This document shows, in pieces, positions 36,401 to 45,300 of a DNA stretch of 64,000 bases (within the stretch, counting starts at the first letter, position 1; each line of letters opens with the position of its first letter). A program made the translations under genes and the position numbers. The stretch is from Candidatus Thorarchaeota archaeon. GTDB lineage: Archaea; Asgardarchaeota; Thorarchaeia; Thorarchaeales; Thorarchaeaceae. Below the pieces are notes generated by a model. The model saw only the letters and a list, made by a program, of their open reading frames with translations, did not search any database and was not told the origin of the DNA. The stretch is from assembly GCA_019057475.1 (NCBI GenBank), contig DXJO01000010.1, forward strand, positions 355,460 through 419,459, written 5' to 3'.

Positions 36401-38258
36401 CCAACCACTCATTGGCATGGATGTGATGCTATTACTGGAGGGTCCGGGAGGAGCGATAATCGGCCCCGTGGACCTCACAACGGATGAGAACGGACTAGTC
36501 TTCTGGAACGCTGTGCTTGACGATGCAGGTCCTTGGCAGCTCACCGCGCAGTTCGATGGTCTTGGAGTGTATCTAGCGGCTCAGGCAGTCCATGACATTG
36601 ACGTGCGCGTAGCCACATTGGTTGAAGTGGTCTTGCTGGACACTGGCGATATAATTGCAGGAGTGAAGCCTGTATGCACAACTGTGCTTCTGACGGACTC
36701 TCAGGGGACTCCTCTTGAGGGACAGACGATACGCTACGAGGTCTACCACGAAGCATACGGACTGGTGGAGTCGGGTAGATTCATCCAGTTCGGTCACGAT
36801 CCTGAGTCGTTCAACATCACTCTGGTCCGAGGGGGGAATCATACCCTTGTGTTCGTGTTCGATGGAACGGAAACCTATCACTCCTCAACCGCAGCAGGGA
36901 ATGTGAGGGTGCTTGGCACGAGTAAAATCTCCGTCACCGGACCGACCAGTGTGGACAAGTCCAATGACTCAAAGCTAGTCGTTGCTGTGCTGGATGAACT
37001 GGATAGCAGGTTGGTCCTTGCTGAGCTTGATGTATCGATCACTATGGACGGTCCTGATGGCGCAGTTAACCTAACCGCGTTGGCTGATTGGCAGGAGTTT
37101 GAGGTACACATTCCTCTGTGGGCGCTCCCCGTGGGAGCTTACACGTTGGACATCACTGTGCTGGAATCCTCCATGCGACTGGGGGATGCCTTTCTCTACA
37201 TGCTCAATATGACGGCAGAAACCACCCTGATGACAGAGGTAGAAGACCTCAGCGGTCTTGTTGGCCATTCACACTCTATCACTCTAATGCTGGCTGATAC
37301 ACTGGGGGTCGGCGTTGATGCGGTGGATGTCTGGGTCAGTCTCTTCGCTCCTGACGGCAGGGAGGTCTATGGGAGCCCACTGACCTCACAGACGAGGGTT
37401 GACAGTATTCATGGATTGATTGCCGTTTCGTGGAATCCGTCAATGACCGGCAATTATGCTCTGGAGGTCTGGTTCGAGGGTGACGATTTCAGGGGTGCCT
37501 CATGGTTCACAGTGATTGTGTTAACGCGCCGTGCCACGGTGTTGGAGATGAACTTGCCTGATGAGGTTACATTCCCCGCAGAACCGCAGCTTATTCTGAG
37601 TCTTAAGTCTGGGTTTGCCAAGCTAGCGGATGCGGATGTTCACCTGTCTATTATGCTTGGGAATGAAACAATCTGGACAACTGTTCTGGAAACTGACTTC
37701 AGCGGGAGGGCGCTGATTAGCCTCGAAAGCCTTCTTGCGGGCGAATACGTGGCACTACTTTCCTATCTGGGGTCTGAAGTATATGCACCCATCAGTGCCT
37801 TCGCAGAGCTCAGGATATTGCCTAGCGTAGCCATTGCAATAGTCACTGTAACAGACGCCTACATTGGCTTCAATTGTTCCATCGTATTTGGGGTCGGAGT
37901 GCAGGGTGTGCCGGAGAACTGGCAGGGGACCATGCAAATCACGATATCCGATTCTAATGGCTCTATCATGGCGGTCACAGAAACGATTTCGTCCGCCTTC
38001 GAGCTGAGTCTGCCCTTTGTGCCTAGACTGGATGGCGTACATGGGCTGAACTTCACAATCAGCGGACTTCCAGTTATTACGAATTTTACGGATTGCTTCA
38101 GTTTCTCTGTGGTCGACGCTCCCCTTGCACTGAAATTAGACCTTGGTTTAGCGCCTCTTCTCGGTGGAAGTGGGGCTATTGGTGTCATCGGCTTTCTTGT
38201 CCGCAGGAAATTAGGTGCTATGATGGACAACCTCCCAACAGAGTGGGAGTCGACTTGA
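30432..38258 (+). CDS. Giant anchored surface protein: toroid-like domain plus Ig-like repeats
   Basis: 2608 residues. An N-terminal signal peptide (LTLLVVFGLMLLSSMPLLA) leads to a small alpha/beta domain (VVVLDASLGSEDGSS, YDRPIVMIGR). Roughly residues 240-880 then look like a prenyltransferase/squalene-cyclase type alpha/alpha toroid, with recurring units such as NQLDSGGYGMRDKA, GDGSFND and DSSGHYRNAP, each followed by a helix pair. From about 900 to 2560 runs a long array of 90-100-residue beta-sandwich units, many containing a G-x-P-(L/M)-x-G turn (GEPLAGQSV, GQPMVGALV, GQPLIGMDV). A C-terminal membrane helix (LLGGSGAIGVIGFLV) and RRK stop-transfer signal anchor it. Probably an extracellular adhesin or envelope protein; many N-x-S/T sites could be glycosylated. 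Confidence 0.85.
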   Translation: MKSRNRLTLLVVFGLMLLSSMPLLATLHSSLEPPGGQTATRLENSFTRSADSGVLVQLGSYVVVSLPGAAIPDRGGEIESLLASFGVHTLLTTVSDTLSDPEVIESAQVVVLDASLGSEDGSSVPSEFVTLLLRYDRPIVMIGRAAWLLHRLRGLGSPSQTASINTLLQTSVGHEGAVFLSLPESLTLGASLTSETGLLLPNNRVQTERSRLEDLTGRGVSIQLAPLRHDAWPLDTFLFGPENPSLLTNDGRGLLLNTLAYATAIGESPTSQMLIDSQTADGELLAGGFHYQHESIVEFTYYAVHSMRSVLDATAWTQWRIDHQPKVQSILSTLYVETSSDACFMDSASGAKVNLKTTAWGLWLVEVMGLTSQFTASKLVANLSSGQGVSGDFDDDMTSAFFVTQALFEAGELSAINTGTLESWLRDCVVTGGDAPSNPEYWGGVSKNPSSIIPRNSYSAQYALTLEMLGESHHDPNKLTEWINEDSSNGDGSFNDVVGQSFETITGTSSALTTLSVLGTLSIPNRTAGLAWISFNQLDSGGYGMRDKALDIVAKSRETQRVALCLEELGETGGDIVDGVSDYFALVETDMGFETMEPIPTLMWSYWVTDIVRLSHGTINHEQAIDYLESFDEWRMYPFWSNMTTYAGAEYKSTQYRTKSVWSQFFGVGLAKSLSVQLSAGMVSGTSNYINQAQDSSGHYRNAPLSGSPHMQYSVAAVEALYLIDELDTIAYRTQLESALLSEYSSGQWSTDGWTLMPFAGQQSAIDQLCTRAAFRLGLIDATMASEIASNIEARIQYADLGALSHDVATLSLLNSSFSISVSSIDRSIVLGALGSSPFPDGWFNSTDLWQPALTAGVLEMISSLGLRTLLYDASGGSISAAVQSIPEVGQILSFDVVITSSLATHTVYVQAFGEWVRFDDIANTDTLEVPVPNDESDLGPANVSVMLWDWGASRAFDSVTTQVSGTLQGALNIETPTVFLNERVNGTVTWSLTSGADAGLTEIVIRLGDPPTYQEWTYNDVSPFHFSVPTTGFDTGMYNLTVTLNREYCDALLLREEVAVASPDPTYMLAPAALSGDVGQVLVIDWSLHFWENDSLIPGQLVSLEVRDDTESIVHTDTAISTTNLGHFHWTPSMRGVFTFKVVFERNGTLESSEASGLANVFEDTVLEWVDPGTINQYTTVSISVQLRTGTGEPLAGQSVHITITAPSSSILLDATFMTNSTGHVQVTFTLNENGIYSLKASFTGQGFLKATETTNNLTSWSDSTLTLGGVPVEGLTEESWNFWALLEDATPLPLEGESVIMRVILLPSTVVFEQTLSTNATGYVSVTWSTSTAGSYLVESEYEGTISRQVQFDSSPLDVRISVSLSIEISSDPEVSVSGWVRIYAEGSWGSPVVGLVVMLAIRDPADFVVFEETILTGGSGYANFSWVPSVRGLNTIAATSDRQAWFEASEVNTTTGVMEQPTIAIDIDELLAPANSFLTVSVIDSSLIGASGVTVRTIVTLNDATILDVTNVTAGDGIIILNLQLTEPGNLGIAVSMSERGWFLAQANSTAYSIHGLTQISVSAHPQPVDQGTTYPVKATLIGWDGQPMVGALVTISVSWTNGILVDSATLSTGVDGTCTLGHIFNSVGDFILNATYVGTGLNCTAMDTEVQRVRITPSLTLTHDPTSLLGDDVQVLCGVYDAFGQYVTGRTLTLSIMMDSILVFETQFISGSELSMVLWTPTERGLATITLTHTGDAFYLGNSTISTMSILEHVSGTLEIDPAPIDVFQTTTLTYTLGSTTSLLGIEIVFEVLGIDLVPVWAVSAFTNISGVVEVQYIADDMHGVLMAQAGPSEDQFLVGGDVQEQLVAITQCHTTTEFTPPPASVGSTVNITINAVDDLGNAIDGLSVQVTLFNPYGQPIKLGVWSNSITITLEDGVAYVEFTPEYSGLYTVYLDSSGSVSVHSFHQESFHTVHTPTFLDFLDTPSEMEVGEFFDVSVLLSDHAGQPLIGMDVMLLLEGPGGAIIGPVDLTTDENGLVFWNAVLDDAGPWQLTAQFDGLGVYLAAQAVHDIDVRVATLVEVVLLDTGDIIAGVKPVCTTVLLTDSQGTPLEGQTIRYEVYHEAYGLVESGRFIQFGHDPESFNITLVRGGNHTLVFVFDGTETYHSSTAAGNVRVLGTSKISVTGPTSVDKSNDSKLVVAVLDELDSRLVLAELDVSITMDGPDGAVNLTALADWQEFEVHIPLWALPVGAYTLDITVLESSMRLGDAFLYMLNMTAETTLMTEVEDLSGLVGHSHSITLMLADTLGVGVDAVDVWVSLFAPDGREVYGSPLTSQTRVDSIHGLIAVSWNPSMTGNYALEVWFEGDDFRGASWFTVIVLTRRATVLEMNLPDEVTFPAEPQLILSLKSGFAKLADADVHLSIMLGNETIWTTVLETDFSGRALISLESLLAGEYVALLSYLGSEVYAPISAFAELRILPSVAIAIVTVTDAYIGFNCSIVFGVGVQGVPENWQGTMQITISDSNGSIMAVTETISSAFELSLPFVPRLDGVHGLNFTISGLPVITNFTDCFSFSVVDAPLALKLDLGLAPLLGGSGAIGVIGFLVRRKLGAMMDNLPTEWEST

Positions 38259-38280
38259 TGAATGAGTGGCTGAGTGTTCT

Positions 38281-40272
38281 TCAGGACCGGCCTCGGATCT
38301 GAGAGAGCATTGCTGAAACGTCATCATCCCAGCTGCCGTCTTCATTCAGGAGTCGAGTGTAGATATTTTGCAAATAGCCTTGATATGCCGTGATTGGCAT
38401 GCATCGCGCTTCAATTCCGAATTCTTGAGCCCTTGCAGGGAGAACGGCCACCAATTCGTGCAAAGCATCATCGGGTACGCGGGATATGAGGTAGCAGGAC
38501 TTGCCGTTTCTTGAAACCCTTGCGGTAGTGGTTGGAGTCTGCGACAGGAATCCTCTTACCATTGCGCAGACATGACCGGGTTCACCATGAGCCATTATGA
38601 AAACCGAAGACAGACCTACTGGCGTGGGGCTATACTGCAGACGCAGAATACCGGACTTCTTCAACTTGGCTAATGTGGAACTGAATTGTTCTTTCGTGAT
38701 CCCGTGATACAGCCAAAACCTGTCTGCCTCAAGGTCGTCGAGGCTTATGCCCCGAGAAGTAAGGTCAAGGATTATAGCTTCATTCTTGCTCAATTTCCAG
38801 GGTGTTTTTCCTTGCCACCCTCCAAATTCGTTCCTGAGTCGTCGTATTGTTCGTGTTCCCTCAATTGACCTCATGGTCCTTGGAATGGATATTTTCCATT
38901 TCCTTTTGCCTTCATCGTACAATGCAAGATTGGTCGAGCTGCCGGACCATTCAATCTCCTCAATGGACGGTCTAGCCCTCATGACACGCTCCGCCGCTGA
39001 CGGTGGCATGTACATCACTTGCAGGTTGGGTGGTCTGCCCACATCATTACTCAAACGAGCGGAAAATGCCAGATGGTTGTGGGGCCACCTGTGAGCGGCT
39101 CCAACATAGATCAAGTGTCGAAGTCCTAGCGATTGCGGTTCAATGTAAGGAGTAAGATACAGGCCGTGCTTTGCAAGAGCCAAGCGTTCTCCCCATGCTC
39201 TTCTCGACCCCATAGCGGTTGCACTGGTCACCGGAAGTCCAACAACCACATCGCCGTCTGCATTAAGGTCCATGGCATACTTGATAGCCTTTCCAGTCCA
39301 GTCAGGAAACTGCTCCCATATCTTCCGGAACGCCATCGACCATGGCGTCTTCTCCTCCGATTCAGTTGGGGGACGCGTAAGAGGAGGGAGTCTGTCAGAT
39401 GCTCCGAGCTTCATTAGCCGGACGTACGGAGGGGGTGGAAGTCCAGCCAGAAGACATAGCAGATGCCCGGCATACAAATTTGAAAACAGGCGGAGCGATT
39501 CCGTGTTGGTGAAGAACCTCACCGGGTCCTTGTCTGGAAGCCCCTTTCGAGTACTCCACGCGAGGAACGCCATTATTTCCTCACGTACTTCGCTCGGGAA
39601 CTCCTTGGGGACGAGTTGACTGACCGTTTCCCTCATATTCCTGCCAATCATTAGTCCCTGAATCCGAACCTGATTAGCAAGTGATGCGATATCTTCCCAC
39701 GTTGGAGGCGGCCCATCCAGTATTCCCAATGCTCTTGTTACTGCTGATTCGGATTCTTTTGCGCTGATGCTTTGGTACATCTCATCGTCAGCATCAACGT
39801 CATCCATCATGGTAATGATGCTGGCTTCGTACTTGTGGATGGCGTGTGATTCATGAACATCTGCTGTGGCAGTGTTGACAATGGTTAGCCAGTAGCGTTC
39901 ATTACTTTGCATCTTCTGGACAACAATCAACGCCTCCTTGCCATTCTTCGTCATCCTTGATGTCCAGCCTTGTGAGGGTGGAGGGTATAGATCGTCGGAT
40001 GGCCGTTTCGCCTCTGCTGAGTAGAGTCGCATCGTCATGCTAATGGGTTTCAAGACGACTCTTGCCGCTTTCATGAGGGGGATGTTCTTCGAAACTCCGT
40101 TCTCATCCACAACGATTTCGTTACTGACCTCGTAGGCAGTATCTCCAGAAGCCAGTTCGCCTGATTCCAGAGCGATGTGTGGGCCAGCTGCGTCCCAGAT
40201 GAGTTGACCTAGGACACAGTCACCGGCAGGCGTGAACACCTTCACACTGATTCCATCGCGCTCTGGTGGCAT
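38281..40272 (-). CDS. Large unknown protein, paralogue of 27713-29461
   Basis: Not recognised. 663 residues, soluble, ATG preceded by GAAGGA at a suitable distance. The N-terminal 150 residues are strand-rich; the middle is helical (SEVREEIMAFLAWSTRKGLP, YAGHLLCLLAGLPPPPYVRL). The last 160 residues carry a winged-helix-like part (LDLTSRGISLDDLEADRFWL then GITKEQFSSTLAKLKKSGIL) and the RVPD...LPAR...GI...RL...W region shared with the protein at 27713. Its stop lies 22 bases from the end of the giant surface-protein gene, tail to tail. It follows the 40305-40997 gene by 32 bases, so the two form an operon. Confidence 0.65.
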   Translation of the reverse strand: MPPERDGISVKVFTPAGDCVLGQLIWDAAGPHIALESGELASGDTAYEVSNEIVVDENGVSKNIPLMKAARVVLKPISMTMRLYSAEAKRPSDDLYPPPSQGWTSRMTKNGKEALIVVQKMQSNERYWLTIVNTATADVHESHAIHKYEASIITMMDDVDADDEMYQSISAKESESAVTRALGILDGPPPTWEDIASLANQVRIQGLMIGRNMRETVSQLVPKEFPSEVREEIMAFLAWSTRKGLPDKDPVRFFTNTESLRLFSNLYAGHLLCLLAGLPPPPYVRLMKLGASDRLPPLTRPPTESEEKTPWSMAFRKIWEQFPDWTGKAIKYAMDLNADGDVVVGLPVTSATAMGSRRAWGERLALAKHGLYLTPYIEPQSLGLRHLIYVGAAHRWPHNHLAFSARLSNDVGRPPNLQVMYMPPSAAERVMRARPSIEEIEWSGSSTNLALYDEGKRKWKISIPRTMRSIEGTRTIRRLRNEFGGWQGKTPWKLSKNEAIILDLTSRGISLDDLEADRFWLYHGITKEQFSSTLAKLKKSGILRLQYSPTPVGLSSVFIMAHGEPGHVCAMVRGFLSQTPTTTARVSRNGKSCYLISRVPDDALHELVAVLPARAQEFGIEARCMPITAYQGYLQNIYTRLLNEDGSWDDDVSAMLSQIRGRS

Positions 40273-40304
40273 AAGGCTAGTTCCTTCTCATGATTGATTC
40301 CGAC

Positions 40305-40997
40305 CTATCTCTCTCCATAGATGCTATTCCATACCCTGTTGGTCTGCTCTTCGGTTGCCCCAATGGTCTTGAGGTCTTTCTTCGCAGCCTCGCCCCGTTT
40401 CATCTCCAGAACCAGTAGGAATAGGTCGTGTTGCACTTTCAGGCTGCTCTCTCTTGCGCTGTTGATCACTGTGGGAGTCTTCTCCCGCTCGAAGAACCGG
40501 GCGCGTGCCTCACGAGGCTTGATGGGCTCTATACTAACCAGTCTGAGGGCCTCGGCCTCTCCGTCAAGCTGGGATAACATAATCCACAGGTCGGCATCCT
40601 CCTTGTGAGCAAAGAGCCGAAGGTACGGTTCATCTGACTCATCGTTCTCTGCAGTGGCAAGGAAGACCATGTCCATCTCGATGTCGATATCACCGTACAT
40701 CCTTGTGTTCCTTGCCTTTTTGAAGACCTCTTTTGCGACCCTTGCCTGCTCCCTGCGATGGGACATCTTCACCATCCACTGCATGACAACTTCCACTTGC
40801 TGACCATTATCCACCCTGCTTTTCAGGAAGTGGACCCTTTTGCCATCATAGTCCAGCCGCCATGTGGTCGTGAACACTGTCTTGTTATCCTCTCCCAGAC
40901 CGCCATCAACTTCAGTGATGGTTTTAAAAGTGTCTGCTTTGCTCGACTTGATCTCTGTGATAGAAGGTCTTACTACGGGCCTCGATTGGGTTGGCAT
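40305..40997 (-). CDS. Unknown soluble protein
   Basis: Not recognised. 230 residues, first gene of a two-gene leftward operon. The N-terminal half is strand-rich (TVFTTTWRLDYDGKRVHFLK, GDIDIEMDMVFLATAENDES) and the C-terminal half is helical and basic (ARFFEREKTPTVINSARESS, FLLVLEMKRGEAAKKDLKTI), which may be a small winged-helix domain. A T-rich TATA-like stretch about 25-30 bases upstream of the start suggests a leaderless transcript. No function can be inferred beyond co-expression with the large gene downstream. Confidence 0.6.
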   Translation of the reverse strand: MPTQSRPVVRPSITEIKSSKADTFKTITEVDGGLGEDNKTVFTTTWRLDYDGKRVHFLKSRVDNGQQVEVVMQWMVKMSHRREQARVAKEVFKKARNTRMYGDIDIEMDMVFLATAENDESDEPYLRLFAHKEDADLWIMLSQLDGEAEALRLVSIEPIKPREARARFFEREKTPTVINSARESSLKVQHDLFLLVLEMKRGEAAKKDLKTIGATEEQTNRVWNSIYGER

Positions 40998-41107
40998 ACC
41001 CCATAATGTGCTTCCACTCCGTAAAAAGTAGCACGGTCACTCTGGTAGGATTGAGCAGGCTACAACTGGGAGAGAAGAGGAGGCTCAGATGATGGAGCTA
41101 CTTGCTC

Positions 41108-41806
41108 CTACAAGATGTCTGGTGGGGGGCCAAGAGCTGCGCCACAGCTTGAGCAGAATTGGGCATTCGGAAGACGTAGGTGTTGGCCGCAGTGTGGGCA
41201 ATAGTTCGTCCTCACCCGCCCAGATGTATGGGCTTGCTGGGATGGAGGCTGTACGTACTCCGGCACTTGCTTCCTCGTCTTCGTGCGCTTTCCCACGTAG
41301 TGAAATACTACTGCAATCCCTACGATTACCAATGCGAGAAGGCCTAGACCTGCCATCCCTAACAATGTGCTAGATGGCGATGTGGGCGACCGAACCTCGA
41401 CAGTCCCTTCAACATGTTTCCTAGTGAACCAGTTGTCATTGTAGAACACAACCCGCCACTCACCGTCTGAGGGCACACTGAAGCTGGTTGAGTAGCTTCC
41501 CACGTTCTCATGCAACACAGAAACTGTCACGCTATTCCCGTCACTCCAGAGGTCGTAAGTCTCACCATCACAAATGAAGAAGTCGATGTCTGACCCCGAT
41601 GTAACCTCAAAGTCTACGTAGATCACATCACCCTCATCAAGCTGGGTCTGGTAGAAGCTATACCATGATCGTTGGTCTAGCCATATGTCAACATCTGCAA
41701 GAGGTCGCATATCGTTCTCTTGAGCTGGTGCCGCAGCTTGAACTAGCACAGGCGCTATGGCGAAGACCACTAGAATGCATGCGATGGTTTCCCTTTTCAC
41801 GGACAT
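41108..41806 (-). CDS. Secreted-domain membrane protein with cytoplasmic zinc ribbon
   Basis: About 232 residues from ATG 41806 (the frame is open to 41836). A signal peptide (IACILVVFAIAPVLVQAAA) is followed by an extracellular beta-sandwich domain resembling bacterial pre-peptidase C-terminal or emp24-like folds (DVIYVDFEVTSGSDIDFFIC, WRVVFYNDN). A membrane helix follows (LLGMAGLGLLALVIVGIAVV), then a basic linker and a C-terminal double zinc knuckle (YCPHCGQ and FCSSCGAALG). The layout places a ligand-binding domain outside and a zinc ribbon inside. Motif copy 4 lies upstream, and the gene diverges from the HerA-like operon. Confidence 0.75.
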   Translation of the reverse strand: MSVKRETIACILVVFAIAPVLVQAAAPAQENDMRPLADVDIWLDQRSWYSFYQTQLDEGDVIYVDFEVTSGSDIDFFICDGETYDLWSDGNSVTVSVLHENVGSYSTSFSVPSDGEWRVVFYNDNWFTRKHVEGTVEVRSPTSPSSTLLGMAGLGLLALVIVGIAVVFHYVGKRTKTRKQVPEYVQPPSQQAHTSGRVRTNYCPHCGQHLRLPNAQFCSSCGAALGPPPDIL

Positions 41807-41933
41807 GTCCCACCTTAGTCCAAGAGAGTGTATCACCGGAATAAGTAGCTTCTCTTGACAGACCCCCTAGCCATATGCCCGCCCTCAAGAACACCCACTA
41901 ATGACCCAACCTGAAATCGATGCCTTTAGGTTG

Positions 41934-41957
41934 AACAGGGTACAGATTATCACGGTT
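41934..41957 (+). promoter_or_regulatory. Dispersed motif, copy 4
   Basis: Identical over 24 bases to the copy at 10539-10562 although 31 kb away. Read on the minus strand it could drive the gene at 41806 with a leader of about 110 bases. Confidence 0.65.
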
Positions 41958-41988
41958 CATGTATGCAAGAAGCCGACAGAAGGGCGGT

Positions 41989-42000
41989 GGGGGCCTATGG
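41989..42000 (+). promoter_or_regulatory. G-rich companion element, copy 2
   Basis: GGGGGCCTATGG, the same twelve bases as at 10604-10615 and again downstream of the dispersed motif. Confidence 0.4.
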
Positions 42001-42363
42001 AGGCCTAAGAATTCTCAAGATGTATTCTAAACCCGCAATAGGACTCCTTGTACCTCTTTAGGTTCTATCCGCCCTTTATCAGTTTCAACCGACACTTCAA
42101 GTACTATCTGCTAGACTCATATCTTCATGTGAGATTGACCTTATGACTTTCCTGTGCACCGACATAGAGCGACATTCTTTGGGAAACAGCCCTTGGCCTT
42201 CGGCATGTGAGAAACGGGTGATTCACTCGCGGCAATGCATGTTACCGCTCCATGAAAGAAACCATTCTAAGCCGCATCCTTCGGGAGGTGCTCCTGAACG
42301 CCATCTTCAGCAACCTCGAACCGCCTTCGACGGATTTCGGTTGTATGTCAGAGGGGATACTGA

Positions 42364-45300
42364 ATGATTTTCTCAATTATCAAACCACTTGTGAAGTACG
42401 CCATAATGTTGATTGTGGTCGTGTTCGGAGCAATGATCTGTGCCCTCATTGCCACGATTCCCATACGACTGAACCCTGCGATGCCCAGCCTGCTGCGAAC
42501 TCTTGGCTTCTGGATCTCGGTATTGTGCTTTGGAGTGGGAATGCTTGATTTGGTCTTCCGACGCAGCATGCAAGTCATGAAGCAGTCGGGCAAGATTGGA
42601 GTCGCAGTGCCTTTCGCGGTCCTCATCATAAGCATCCCGATAACCCTAATCGAGGTTGCACTGAGGATTGTCGACCCCATGACACTGGCATGCATGGTGG
42701 TCATGGCTGTCGTATCCATCGTGTTCTTGTACGACGACATCGTAGCTCGAGTCAACAAGCTCCGAGGTATGACTTCAGGCGAATCAGGCACTTACTCGAA
42801 GCCAAGCATATCTTCGAGGTCACGTCCTCTGAGCGCAAACGCCCTTGCTAAGCAGTCAGACAACATTCTGGTGGGGGCATACGAGGTTGTAGAATGTCCT
42901 GTGGACTATATCGGTGGTGCTTCCACAGCGGACAGACGAGAGCTCTACGAACCATTCCACACACTTGTCCGGGGTATGGCAGGCAGCAAAGCACCGGTAG
43001 GTCTACGGTTAGAGCGCATTGAAGGTCGGACGCGGGAGTTCTTCCTCACAGTTGGTCTGACAGCAGCCGGCCTTACCCACAACATGGACCTGCTTGAGAG
43101 GATTCTTGCAGGGAATCTGCCAAGATTCAGGTTCAAGCGTCATAACCGGTTCACTTGCCCAACTGCGAAGATTGGCATGACTGGCGCCTTGGCCCATCTC
43201 ACCGGCGAGCCCCTGAGTGTTACAGACACACGGCAGAGTGTAGACCCCCTTACAGTCCTTGCAGAGTCGTTCCAGCATCATGAGGATGGCATCATGCAGG
43301 TCTTTGTGACTCCTGCCCCTCAAGGAGTTGTCAGGTCATTGACACGAGCCTGGAAGGGTAGGCAGTACCAGAACAAGACGCAACAAGCAACGAAGACGGT
43401 CTCCAAGAAGAGCAGTGGGCTGTTCTCAGGCGGTTCTGAGGAGTCTGTAACGACGGTCAATGTGGCCGCTGCAAGTGAAGCTGACCGACTTGATCGAGAG
43501 GTCCAGCGATACAGAGCGGAGAACGCATGCGAGCTGGAGGCAATAGTCGGGTACTGGGATGACTCACGCAGAGACGCAACGCAGGAGGCTCACACCCTGA
43601 TGGAAATTCTGAGGGGTGCAGTGGTCCCTGCAGATGTTGAACGAGACCTGAAAATCACAACTAGCAGGAGGAGCGAGGACTTTCAGAGGCTCGTAGATGG
43701 AAAGCCTGTTGGTATCGCAACGCTTCTCCTACCAGAAGAGGCCTCAATGTTCCTTACACTGCCCCGTTGTGACCTAGGGATTGTCACTTCTAGACGTGAG
43801 TCCTTCTCTACAGCCACGACTCCTGTTCCCGCCCCACTGGAGGATGCGATAAGCCCCGGTGAAGGCTCTGTGACAGCATCTCAGAAATCCGGACGAAGCA
43901 GATACGAAATGAAACAGCCATATCCCAATAGGAGGGGCGGGGTTATTCTCGGGAATCCAATTCGGAAGAGCGGGGACGCCATAGCTGGCAAGTTCATATG
44001 GTTCCGCCATCAGCAGTTCGAGTCACACATTGGCATATACGGAAACACACGGTCCGGAAAGACAACAACCGCTCTCTCTGTTGCGGCTCAGGCGATCAAC
44101 TGTGGAATACGGACATTGATGCTCATTCCTCGGAAGGGCGGAGACTGGGTAAGGCTGTCGTACATGAAGCCTGAGATCTGGGTCTTCACAGCAGGAAATC
44201 AAGGCGGCACACAGTTTCGCAAGAACATCTTCATACCTCCCACTGGAGTACAGCTCACCAGGTGGATAGCGGAGCTAGTCAAGATATTCTCCGCGTGGCT
44301 CCCCAACGACCGCGTGATGAGTATGCACTTCGATGACATCTTTCATACAATATACCGCAACTGTGGCTGGAACCAAGATACGAACGTGCAGGGAAGACCC
44401 CCTCTGCTGAAGGACTTCTGGGATGCAGTGGAGGAGGTCTGCATCGACTTCCAGTACAGTGACGAGCTCAAGAGCAACTTCTACGGTGCACTGTACAGCC
44501 GTATGTCCAGCATGCTGCGGAACCACGGCATAGTGGACATGTACAATACAACTGAAGGCATCACTTGGGAGGAGCTGGTGGAGAATGATGTCATCATCAT
44601 CATGGAGGACCTTCCAGAGGCTGACATGGCATTGCTCACGAGCATACTGCTGGCAGGGGTTCACCTCTACAAGATAGCACACCCGACCGAGATGATAACG
44701 AATCTCGTGGTGCTGGAAGAGGCCAGCTATCTGCTCAAGAGGTCTACTGGACATGATATCTATGGTCCTGACGTACACGAGGTGATGTCACGGGGCATTG
44801 TGGACATGTTCACCACGGGTGGTGGTAACGGTCTTGGCTGCATGGTCGTTGAACAGCTGCCCGTGCGTCTTGTGAAGGATGTGTTCAAACTGATCGTCAA
44901 TGTCATAGTCCATGCCATGGCCGATGAGGATGAGAGAAGGCTGGTCGGCGGTCACATAGGCGTTGATGAGAAGCAGTTGGACCACCTCAGACAGATGCGG
45001 AGGGGTGAGACCGTTGTTCATCTGGAGGGGCAGGGCGTGCCACAGAGTGTCAAGATCATGCCCTTGGATATCTTTCTTGAAGCCCCCCTTCCGAAGAAGC
45101 CATTGACCAACGAGATGATTCGCGATGTGATGAGACCTATTTACGAGAAGCATCCGAACCTCGCATCAGTTGAGGAGCTGCCCAGTGAGATCATTGCGCG
45201 CATCGAACGAGCGAAACCCAGTGCAGAGGAGTCAACAAAGGAAGTACAGAGAGAACGCGTGCACCTGTCCATCGAGCGGATACTGGACCCTGATGCCAAG

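Larger units (their letters stand above)
41807..42363. other. Divergent intergenic region upstream of the HerA-like operon
   Basis: About 560 bases between the leftward zinc-ribbon membrane protein and the rightward HerA-like gene. It contains dispersed-motif copy 4 (41934-41957) and the G-rich companion element (41989-42000). A weak frame from ATG 42252 encodes a short peptide but runs into the HerA-like gene in the wrong frame and is not supported. Imperfect hairpins are seen near 42316-42343. I see no tRNA and no other gene. Confidence 0.5.

Noticed and set aside
42252-42548. 98-residue frame upstream of and overlapping the HerA-like gene
   Set aside because: It overlaps the start of a well supported gene in another frame and loses protein character after about 40 residues.
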